Shown: positions 39,095 through 47,894 of the stretch, one piece after another
Layout: every line of letters begins with the position of its first letter
Numbering within the stretch: position 1 is the first letter of the stretch
Origin: Trebouxia sp. TZW2008
Lineage: Eukaryota; Chlorophyta; Trebouxiophyceae; Trebouxiales; Trebouxiaceae
Assembly (NCBI GenBank): GCA_002118135.1
Contig: BDIU01000329.1
Location: 1 to 47,894 of the forward strand
Length of the DNA stretch: 47,894 nt
Direction of reading: 5' to 3'
Translations under genes and position numbers: made by a program
The notes under the pieces: model-generated
Databases searched by the model: none
Told to the model about the DNA's origin: nothing
The model's input: only the letters and a program-made list of their open reading frames with translations

Positions 39095-42000
39095 CTACAA
39101 CTCAAAATTGCTCAGGACCTTCGCTTCAAGGTGACTGCCGTATCGCACAGGCTTGTGTTGCTCCAGCCTGCAATAAGCAGCCGACAGATTTGGCAATGGA
39201 TTCTTATCACACATAAGACACAATTGGGGCGCATGAATGAAAGCTGCTGGATAGCTAGGAAAAACAACCGACATAGTCCAGACAAGAGCAGATGGTGCGG
39301 GATTGCATTGGGATGGAACAAATGTACACCTGCTGACTTGCACACAAGTCAATGCAAGTGCCAGCGTGTGTGGCACCTCGGTCTCTCGGCTGCAGCGCAG
39401 TGGATGCATTTGGGTCTGCACGAGCTTGCGCAAGCATGGTGTGCACCAAGCAATCAATGAGCCCACCTTTGAGTTTGCTTACTGGCCAGCTCAACAGGAG
39501 GCTCAACAATGGCCTCATAGCATGGCTCATAAAAGAATGGAATGGAGACTCTGGACCTGGAGGGATCTGCGTTGATCACCCTGTGTGGTGTTGGCTTGTA
39601 CATACCATTGGACCAGACCTGCAGCATGGATGCACAGCAGCTGCTGCAGACATGTAGCAATCTGAAACGCAGCCCGCGCAACTCGAAAATGCAATTCAAG
39701 GGCCAGCTCAAATACACTCAATGCCTGATGCAACATCGCAGTGTCATTCACAGCAAAGTCATTTGAGCTGTTGCCAGATGCCATGCACAAGCGTCACCTT
39801 TAGCATGTCTCCTATGTTGCAGACAAATGTGCCAGGAATGGGGTCTGCACTGATCCACTGCCCTTGCTGGTTTTTGACCTGCAGGCATACTGTGTCCTGA
39901 TCATTCGCAGTCCACAAAGATGCAGAGGCAGCTGCAAAAGGCTATTCGTGGCAGTGTATGTTGTCTGGGTTCAAGTGACCACTCATGCTAGTCCTGAGGC
40001 TGTGTAATTCATGCAAAGCATGACTCACCATCAAGACAAAGCTCCTTGACTTGCAACGCCAACAGTAAGTACAGTCCCATGAAGTGAAGTGCTTGTTGGC
40101 TTCCACAACTGATGTCTGAGGCCCACAAAGGATTGGTAATCATGCAGAAAGCATTGATATGTATTTCATGCTTGGAAATCAAAGCAACAATGCCCAGGGC
40201 GTCCTGGGTGATGCTTACTTCCTTACTTGAGACCCTGTAGTTTCAACATTGATCCTGAACCATAAACACATAGCAATGCTCACCAGCAGTCTTCACACGT
40301 GAGCTCTGACATACATGCCCTGATTGTTTGAGCTTGAGAGCCCATAACTTCAGGCCTCTAAACGCTGGATACACAGCAATGTTCACCAGGAAAGCTCACC
40401 TGAAGAGCACTGACGTGCATGTCCTGGTTGACAAGGGTGAGCAAGCCGTAATCTGTGTGCTCTCCACAGCTAAGCTGTACTGACCTCTCCACCTCTGCCC
40501 CCTGCAGTGCTGCTGCAGCAGCTTCCCGTATGCCACCTTCACGCCTCCTGAATGTCACAAGTAACTGAATGGTTTTTTGCATCATACTAACGAGATCTGG
40601 ATGTGTTTGTCCAGAGGAGAGATTTTGTGTATATTGCTGCAGCAGCTTCCCATACGCCGCCCTCACGCCCCCTGCATGCCAATGGTCAACAGAAAACACT
40701 GAAAGATCCATGAAAAAGCAAAAGCATATTCAGAACTGCTTCAGAAGAGAACAATCTCACACACCGGCAAATGCAGAACACAAAGTAAGAATGCGGTTGG
40801 AAGGTGAAAGTACCCATTTACTGCATGAGTTGAGATATGACACGATGTACAATCAGTCAGCTGTGTCAGTGATTTAGACTCACGTTATATGCCAATGTGC
40901 ACTGCAATTGTGCTGTAGTAGCCGTTCATTGCTTTGGCAACTGCAGCCTTTGGATTGCAGAACATACACGGTGGGTGTGGTATGCATGGACAAAGCTGCA
41001 TCTTGTCTCAAATCTGTCAACCAAAAGCTGTTAGAGCCCTCTGGCTGCTTCTAGCTTGTGTAGGCCGCTCAAATTGAAATACAAAGCTGTTCTTGGTTGG
41101 CAGCACTGAGCAAGTTTTGGTGCATGCGTTGCTGTTGGGAGTCTGCACCCAAGCTGGCTAACATGGCAACTGAGAAGCACTGCAGACTCAACGCCTCTTT
41201 TCAGCTGCTAGATCAGCCAGCTTGAAAGCAGAGTGTCAAAAACAATGCATGGACGACGGTTTGACTCAATGCCTGAGTTGAGGAAGGTAGGAAGCTGACC
41301 TGTGGGATGCACCTTCTGCAAGAGGCGGGTAGTGTATGACGTATGTGCTTCAGTACGACTGTGCCTTACTGCGACATTGCGCATGCATGTTATCGGCACT
41401 CTGCACCCAAGCTGGCTAAGATTGCAGCCGAGAAGAGCTGCAGACTCAACGCCTCTTGTCATACACTGACCCACCTGGCTTGGGTCCAGGGTGCCAAAGA
41501 TCCCCCATGCACGAAGTCTTGAGTCAAACTGAGCAAGTTTGCAGGCAGCAATGCTGAAGAAACTGTGCATGCATTGTTCTTGGTTGTCTGCACCCCATCC
41601 GGCTGGAGTTGCAGCTGAAAAGAGCCGCAGACACAACGCCTCTTGCCAGCTGCAAAGTTAGCCGGGTTGGGTGTCAAGTGCCAAAAACATCACATGCACA
41701 AAGTCTTGACTGAATGCCTGATTTGAGATAGGTAGGAAGCTGACCTGTGGGACGTGCCTTCAGCAAGAGGCGGGTAGTGTATGACACGTGTGCACCAATA
41801 TGACTGTGCCTGACCAGCTCGTTCACCCTCAAAATATGTTGGCTGCAGTCCAAGCCCCAGTGCAATGCCTGCAACCCCATCATCATCATCAGCAGCAGCA
41901 ATGCACATCTTACTGTGAAGAATGCATGCATAACAGAAGCCAGTCGCAATTGTCCTTCATATCCTTGCTAGTGAGGTTTCCCGACCCTGCTGGGTGCAAG

Positions 42001-43792
42001 CAGAAGCAATGAATTGCTTATAAACCATTTTGTCCTGCAAGCCCACTGATCATGGCTGCTGCAGTTGACCAGTCAGCTTACATTAGCGCCGGAAATCGTA
42101 CAATGCAAGCATGCACAGGCAATTGACGTGACAGCATCTAACATGACAGTATCTGCTTGATGCCACCAGTTGCTGCTGCCTCAGCGGCTCATGTGACTTC
42201 CCTGCAGATATGCATGCACATGCTGTGCACTGGAAATGTATTGCAGGACGGCCGCACAAGCTGGACAGGCAGATTATGTGCTGTGATGCAGTTGCAGCTG
42301 GTTTGTCAATGCCATCACAAGAAAGGCAGGCCACAGCGAGGTCGTGTCATGAGCATCACCTGACATGCTGCTGCACGTAGCTTGCAGATGCAAACTCCTG
42401 AGGAAGATGTGCATAGGCTCTGAGTCCTTTGACAGCCCCTGAAAACAAATCACTCCTCATGCAGCATTGCAAAGAAAGGTTGTGAGCTGACCTCGCATCA
42501 AGTGCTGCCCCAGGTGCAGCATATTGCTGATGTAGTCCCTCAGTGCTGTGTCAAAGGAGGGCAGCTGTGTCGGCCACTGGTTGGGGCCGTGTATGGGGCT
42601 GGCTGGCAAAGCCTGCAGGTACATGTGAAAATTGGTTCACAAAATGCAAACATGCTGAGACGCCACAACAGACTTTAATGCAAAAGTTCTCTGCACAGCT
42701 GCACCCGCACACATCAGGGTTTGCAAGGTCAGGGCATGGTGCAAGTCAGCATTGTTTACAAGCGTAAACACTGGAAGTGCTGGTGACACTTGCATTGGCT
42801 GAGAGCAAGTGTGGTGTATCCATGATTGCCGGAGATCCGAGGCTTGCATGGCTGAGGGATGAAGCAGCCTGTGAGCTTTTGTAAAGCATCAACGAAACGG
42901 AAAGGGTTGTGGTGCGTTGTGTGTTACCTTGGGGCTTAGCTCTCTATACAGATCAATTGCTTCATGCCAATCACGCTGAAACCCCTCCTCATATCGTGTC
43001 ACATTAGCACCCAGCTGCTGATAGCCCCTGTAGTGCGTGTCTGGCCTGATCAGGATCTGTTTCTTGACGTGCTCCTGCAGGTTCGTTTGTTGTGGTCAAA
43101 GGCTGTCTGTTTTGGGTCAGAGGTGCCGTTTGTAATGGTGTCTTGACACATTCAACAGCTGTGCTGCTCCTGCTGGCTGTAACACTACTGGTGCAGTGTT
43201 GTCACAAGCATGATCCTGTGTCTAATGGTGCTTTGATGCGCAAGTTTGGCAGACAGTGCAAGACATATAATGGTTGTTCCGGAATGCATGCGTTTGGCAG
43301 CATTCAGCATGAGGCTATGCAGAGCAAAGTGTTTCAAAAACTGCATGGCAAGATTGACTTACAGGCAGGCCAAACCAGGCATGCGCTTCATTGAGCACTG
43401 CCTGGCATGTCTGGGCTGGCACACCATGATTTGACACCTGCAAAGAGAAATTGAGATCTGTATACAGTCAACAAGCTGCTCTCATATGCCAAGCCTTCAA
43501 GGCAGAAATACTCACGTAGAAGAAGCCAACATCTTGGCATGCCTCATGCAGCTGCCTTCCCACATCTGTGGCTCCCTGCATACACATTGACCAGCTTCAC
43601 AAGCTGTCTACACAGCTGAGGCAAAGTGACATAAACACTTGTGTTGGAACAATTCATCTTTGTCACCTGTTGACCTGCGACCAGTGGTCCGACATCTATG
43701 ACGGGTATGGTCTGAAACCAACGATGGCTTTGTTTGCTGAAACTTTGACGGCAAACTTGAGCAAATATGGTTGAGGCAGATCCACGCGACAT
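39095..43792 (-). CDS. 2-oxoglutarate/Fe(II) dioxygenase, isopenicillin-N-synthase type, 342 aa
   Basis: Ten exons fit exactly: 43792-43667, 43575-43516, 43437-43363, 43074-42928, 42612-42492, 41868-41745, 40469-40400, 39878-39798, 39618-39467 and 39167-39095 (1029 nt). The N-terminal DIOX_N part has IPVIDVGPL, ACQDVGFFYVSNHGVP and a YRGYQQLGAN block. The catalytic fold has Fe ligands His222 and Asp224 (CGEHTDYGLLTL) and His280 (YKPTPHRVIN), and the 2-oxoglutarate pair Arg291 and Ser293 (RSRVSIPFF). Length and ending (GSHLEAKVLSNF) are standard for the plant-type 2ODD family. The substrate cannot be predicted. About 25 residues precede the domain and could be a weak organellar signal. Introns contain echoes of exon 6. 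It starts 269 bp from a divergent second dioxygenase of another family. Confidence 0.93.
40502..40690 (-). repeat. Duplicated intronic segment
   Basis: GCTGCAGCAGCTTCCCGTAT with flanks (40505-40553) recurs at 40637-40685 (GCTGCAGCAGCTTCCCATAC), 132 bp apart, upstream of the HTD exon. Confidence 0.75.
41100..41700 (-). repeat. Echoes of dioxygenase exon 6 and its flanks
   Basis: 41285-41400 repeats the 3' half of exon 6 and its donor (ATACACTACCCGCCTCTT then GTCAGC), but with a stop (TACTGA) where the exon codes TGGTGC. Flanking intron units with AGCTTGGGTGCAGA recur near 41150, 41400 and 41590. Confidence 0.8.
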
Positions 43793-44061
43793 GGCTGAGT
43801 AAACGACTCAGAGCTTGAGTGTGTCCCCTTTTGTTGCAGACAGCATCTCGTTACAGCTCCTTGCGGCTTCAACAGCAACCAACATGGCGTATCGACTGCA
43901 TTGACAACAAGCTCTGCCTAGCGAGCTGATCAAGCAACACTTACTGTATGACTAAAGTCTACTCGTTTCTGACTAAGTTCTGACTCACCACGCGTGCAGC
44001 TCATCGAGCGAGATCCTGCTGTGAAAGCAACAACGATTGCTCTTGCGCCGAAGTGCAGATT
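43793..44061. promoter_or_regulatory. Divergent region between two 2-oxoglutarate dioxygenases
   Basis: There are 269 bp between opposite starts of an IPNS-type and a PhyH-type enzyme. GACTAAAGTCTACTCGTTTC and TGACTAAGTTCTGACTCACC near 43950-43990 carry repeated TGACT(A/C) motifs that could be regulatory. This is a visual impression only. Confidence 0.5.
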
Positions 44062-46417
44062 ATGGGTTTGAGCAAAGACGAAGTTGAGACTGTCTCGCGC
44101 GACACTGGGTCTTGCCCTCAAGGCCAAGGTGCCGGTCGCTGGCGACTTCCATATACGGCTGGTCCTTTGTCGGAGGACGAGTACTCGACGTACTGGCAAA
44201 ATGGCTTTCTGGTGAAAGCTGGTCTACTCAACGAGCAATTGCTGCGGCCCGTCAGAGATGCGATCGATGCGGAAGTTGATGTTATAGCTGAGTCACTCTA
44301 TAAGGCGGGCAAGATCGCTGACCCTTGCCGCGAGCAAGGCTTCGAGACAAGGCTTGCGAGCATTGAAGCGCAATATCCTTCAGCAAGTGTACTGTTGCAT
44401 AAACGCGGCGTGCTGCCTGAAGCGTTCTCGACACTCTGGGGCAGTACTGAGCTGACAAGTGCTGTACGGTAAGCCTTGTGTAACTCTGTATCACTCGTGA
44501 GTGCCTTGATGAGCTTGGACCAGACCATTGCAGCAAGACAACTTACGTGTAAGCCACACTCCAGCTTCTGAGGGTTATGCACCACCGATCATGACGCCCA
44601 AATCTAATTATCATACTGAATGGTACTCTTCACATTGAGTCGCACATGCTGCAGACATTTGCTTTGGCACAAGATGGCATGGACAGAGTTATTTCAGAGC
44701 AGTGCGTTGTTTCTGTATGCACCTAGCTGGGTCATAGAACCTCACGGAACACCTGTACATGATGGATTATCATCATGCTGACACTTGGCAGACATCTGTA
44801 TAAATACCTTTCCAACCCTCATGTTCAGTATGAATGGTTTATGTCAGGACAGGATCAAACTGATTGGAGACAGTTGATTGTTGCAATACGTACCCAGCTG
44901 GGCCTACTGAGCTGGTCTAGCATGCTTTTTGAGTGAATCAATGAATGAACGATGATGATGCTGCAGGCAGCTGCTGGGCCCTGACTTGGCCGGCCATCCT
45001 GTTTGGAACCTGCGCTCCAAAGCCCCTCAGCAAGCAGAAATGACCGTTCCTTGGCACCAAGACAATGCATATGTGTCAAAAGAGGCCTGGGGCAACATGA
45101 CAGTGGTAGCATGGATCCCCCTTGTAGATGCTAGCGAGCACAATGGGTGCATGCAAGTGCTCAAGGGAGGTCACAAAACAGGTCAAACTGCCAAGCATAC
45201 ATGCTGTCAAGGGGGGACCTGGTACGTGGAAATGGATGAAGAAGATGCTGCAAAGAGGTTGCATGTTAATACAGACAAAGATGTGGTGACGTGTCCGATG
45301 CCTGCCGGCAGCATCCTTCTCATGAATGCGCACAGTAAGTCCTTCCCCCTAAATAACAGGCCGTAGTGAATGAAGTACAGTGACCAATGCTAAGCATGAC
45401 CAGACACACTCGGTCCTTGACCTGTTGCATGCACCAAGCACTGAAGTGCATTGGGGATCTGCTGCAACTTGTATAGTAAAGTCTCTTTGTAACAACTGCT
45501 TTGGTTACCAAGAAAGTTGTCCTTAAATCAAATAGTCCTTAATCAGAGGACAATGGCAGTCAGAATGCAATGACTGGTTACCAATGGCGCTGTCCTTACA
45601 TTGAGATTGTCCTTACATCGAGTATTCTTACAACAAGAGTTTACTGTACACTGCAAGTCCGTCCACCTGCTGTGCTCATAGCGCAATGCAGCACAACAAA
45701 CAAGCCTTCTGACAATCATCTGCAGTGCGTCCTTTGCCATGCTTCATCCACTGAACAACGCAGCGTCATGAACAGTCCTTTGCCCTGCTGCATAATGAAT
45801 ATTGAAATGCATTCAAACTTTTGTATGCCAGGAACGCAACCATTATGCTTGCTGTCAGCGCATTGATTTTCCACATTGGCCTGGACATTGCCTGCTTCCA
45901 GCCTTGCTGCCATGAAGTCATTGTTGAGTGCACAGATGATGACTGAACAATATGTCAGCTCGACTGCCACCAAGTCAAGGATGACAAGATCTGCACCAGG
46001 CCAAATGAGCCATACATGCTCCTGCATGGTGACTGTGCTTGTGTGTCTGCAGTCCCTCATCGGTCCTTGCCAAATGTTAGCTCAGGCGTGCGATGGTCCA
46101 TTGACTTGCGGTGGCAGAGGCCAGATTTGCCAAATGGCTTTTTTGGCTTGAAGGATTGCATTGTTTTGGCAACAAAGGATGACCCAAGCTATAAACCTGA
46201 TTGGAAAAGCTGGGCAGCAATAGACAGGGGTCAGCTTCAAGCACAAAAGATGGGGGTGGGCAGCAAGGATGCAATGTCTGAGTACTACGGTGATGATGTA
46301 GACGATGCCTTTGATGCTACTGTGCATGGACCATGGATGGATCAGTGGGAGATTGTGCACCATAACAAGCATACTGCTGCGCATCATTTACGACCTGATG
46401 CAAAAGGCAAGGCGTGA
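44062..46417 (+). CDS. Phytanoyl-CoA dioxygenase (PhyH) family protein, 379 aa
   Basis: The family comprises Fe(II)/2-oxoglutarate oxygenases, the type member hydroxylating phytanoyl-CoA. Three exons, 44062-44468, 44967-45334 and 46053-46417, sum to 1140 nt. Fe ligands are His166 and Asp168 (TVPWHQDNAY) and His261 (PHRSLPN); Arg272 (GVRWSIDLRW) lies eleven residues later, as expected for 2-oxoglutarate binding. Other family marks are WIPLVDASEHNGCMQVLKGG and GSILLMNAH. The N-terminus shows no clear signal peptide and no PTS1 tripeptide ends the protein (GKA), so location is open. Large parts (GTWYVEMDEEDAA, the C-terminal WMDQWEIVHHNKH) suggest a clade seen in microbes rather than the animal peroxisomal enzyme; this is inference. 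Intron 2 carries a MITE. Confidence 0.93.
45472..45648 (-). mobile_element. Pogo/Tc1-mariner-like MITE, inverted second copy
   Basis: This is the reverse complement of the 21830-22008 element with clear divergence. It ends AGTTTACTGTA and begins TATAGTAAAGTCTCTTTGTA, one terminal base being mutated. It is inside intron 2 of the PhyH gene. Confidence 0.83.
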
Positions 46418-47228
46418 CAGACAGTCAGCAGCTTCACAGAGTTGTAGCCATGCAACTAAATGTATATTTTGTGCTTTTCTTTGTGTAGTGTAGCGCTGGC
46501 AATCTTGTGTGTGCATTGAAGCTGAGAGCAGCTTGACATTACCCAGAACGCACATCCCTGCCAAGCTGCTTCAACTTTCAGGTGCCTTTCACACAGACCT
46601 CTGTGAACGCTGTGCATGAGGCTTTAGAGATGTCTTGTCGAAGGTCTCGAAAGCATTCATTCAGATGTACAATTTGTACGTTGCTTTCACTGCAGGCTTA
46701 GATACTCCCGAGTTGGCGACATGTTAGTGGTGATTTGCATTTCGTGTAATGTACTAGCAGTGCTGTCTCCTTAATGACAGAAAGCTTTTTGTCGACAAGC
46801 ACTATCATCTAACCAGTCATGCTGCAGCAGCATATGAATACACACACAGATTGAGGTGATTACAGCGGATCAACAGTCCGCATGGTGCGTCATCCGCCAG
46901 TGTTTGCTATCTTTTCCTTGGGGAAACCCTTGCATTCTGTCGCTTCAAGTGTGTCTTGCCCTGCCAGTGCGTGAATGTTGGATTTTGTGCATGTTACACG
47001 CAATGCACTTCTGTGCCAAACGCGGTGCACTTTCAGGCAACGCAATGCAAAGCAAAGCGACACCCTGCACCTCCTTTCCCCTGGTATTCAGTTTTCTGGT
47101 TCTGCTAGACGTGTTTGCCACACTAAGCCTGAAGGACGAAGTCAGTGATTGAATCTGTTTGTGCAACGTGGTATAATCTCCTTGGCGCTCAGCCTGCCTC
47201 AGGCACCTGAGGTGATCGGTTTTTCCTT
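46418..47228. other. Intergenic region
   Basis: No coding signal. A TGTAA motif (46746-46750) may end the PhyH transcript. The last about 80 bp contain TGGTATAATCTCC (47169-47181) and GCCTGCCTCAGGCACCTGAGG, a partly palindromic stretch just before the next start codon. Confidence 0.45.
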
Positions 47229-47668
47229 ATGGACGCTTTGTGGCGTATAATTCCAGGCTTGCTGTTTGATAGCGCTTCTCAGTATCGGCAGGTCCAGCAA
47301 ATCGACAGCCTTGTGCAGTGGTTGCGACGGCGAGCCAGAAGCTTTAAGGCCATCAGCCTCGGAGATGACAGCTGTCACACTTATTTTGAGGTTGACAGAT
47401 TCAGCATCGCTATGTCGAACTATCTGTTGCACCAGCTGGAGCAGATCAAGGGCTTGCCTGCTTTAGAGCTGCACATACGCAGTGAAGGCAGATTCCATTT
47501 TGTGGCCTACCGATATAGGCCAAATCAAGGTGAGTCTCGACCCGCGATGCCAAAGCATGTCGACCAGTGGTGACAAGGGTGCACTTTACAGATGAACAGC
47601 CCAAACAACCTCGTGAGGAGCTTCCTCTGCAAATACCTCAAGCATGTCAAAGGCTCAGTCTACAGTAG
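47229..47668 (+). CDS. Hypothetical protein, 125 aa, two exons
   Basis: Exon 47229-47529 ends at a GTGAGT donor, and exon 47592-47668 follows an ACAG acceptor and ends in TAG; together they make 378 nt. The protein is a compact basic/helical fold candidate (IDSLVQWLRRRARSFKAISL, MSNYLLHQLEQIKGLP, FHFVAYRYRPNQ) with a hydrophilic Pro/Gln-rich end. I do not recognise it. The exact phase fit and strong splice signals support a real gene. Confidence 0.7.
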
Positions 47669-47894
47669 GGCCACAAAGTCCCTTTCTGGTTCAACTGCTC
47701 TACACATGCTGCTTGGAATCAATGCTGACAGCGCAACGATGCAATTGCGCGGCGGTACGACTCAGCATAGAAAGTTCAACAACACAGCTTGCTTGATGCG
47801 GAGTCACAGCTGCCGAAAGCGGTCGCAGCGCAAGATATGCATCGGTGAAGCGTGCAGTTCTGTTTCACAAAAAGCAGTGGTGTCAGGAGGTGCC
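47669..47894. other. Window edge, no feature
   Basis: No open frame, repeat or motif of note was seen after the last stop codon. Confidence 0.5.

Noticed and set aside
42360..42438. Additional exon in the 2ODD gene
   Set aside because: It has splice-like ends, but joining 42492 directly to 41868 gives the family sequence LMRGIALGLGL in phase.
1..47894. CRISPR array, rRNA genes, tRNA genes or bacterial operons
   Set aside because: Tandem repeats here lack constant repeat plus unique spacer structure, no tRNA cloverleaf or rRNA core sequence was recognised, and genes are intron-bearing eukaryotic genes.

Overview
The window is nuclear DNA of a green alga (Chlorophyta). I infer a trebouxiophyte-like lineage from the mix of plant-type plastid genes, dense GT-AG introns and moderate GC, but I cannot name a species. 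Genes are intron-rich. For ten loci I rebuilt the exons by hand; in each the reading phase is consistent and the total length is divisible by three. In two of them (Rab21 and the NYN protein) one junction is off by a single base.

Layout, left to right. 1-2 kb: a GT microsatellite, a foldback element and a broken virus-type helicase relic on the minus strand. 2.2-4.2 kb: a degraded hormone-sensitive-lipase-type hydrolase (+). 4.5-5.1 kb: an orphan ORF (-). 5.8-8.0 kb: a multi-pass membrane protein (-), head-to-head with a Rab21 GTPase (8.3-9.6 kb, +). 10.3-18.4 kb: a large rhomboid protease (+). 18.9-19.3 kb: an orphan membrane-anchored ORF. 20.5 kb: a small basic ORF (-). 21.1-24.3 kb: a plastid-targeted YacP-like NYN nuclease (-), head-to-head with GTP cyclohydrolase II (24.6-27.4 kb, +). 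27.8-28.7 kb: unresolved exons (+). 28.8-29.4 kb: a GFA/CENP-V protein (-), 51 bp from the start of a phytol-kinase-family gene (29.4-31.8 kb, +). 32.3-37.3 kb: a BRCC36 deubiquitinase with a very long Gln-rich tail (-). 38.0-38.9 kb: an HVA1/TUDOR protein with a Lys/Glu-rich tail (-). 39.1-43.8 kb: an IPNS-type 2-oxoglutarate dioxygenase (-), head-to-head with a phytanoyl-CoA-dioxygenase-like gene (44.1-46.4 kb, +). 47.2-47.7 kb: a two-exon orphan (+).

The most striking property is not a single gene. In at least seven genes the introns hold degenerate tandem copies of the neighbouring exons, often the exon with the catalytic residues: the esterase nucleophile elbow, the rhomboid catalytic segments, the JAMM metal site, the GTP cyclohydrolase zinc site, the kinase exon and the dioxygenase exon. 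I call these exon echoes. Most copies are broken, but some stay in frame with altered catalytic residues (a JAMM copy lacking both metal histidines), and one kinase-exon copy differs from its parent only at synonymous positions.

Functionally the genes are mostly housekeeping: plastid RNA and cofactor metabolism (NYN nuclease, riboflavin, phytol/tocopherol), membrane traffic (Rab21), proteolysis and ubiquitin signalling. Phytol kinase and a PhyH-type enzyme both point to phytol or isoprenoid lipid metabolism, but a shared pathway is only inference. Several adjacent genes are divergent with short shared upstream regions.
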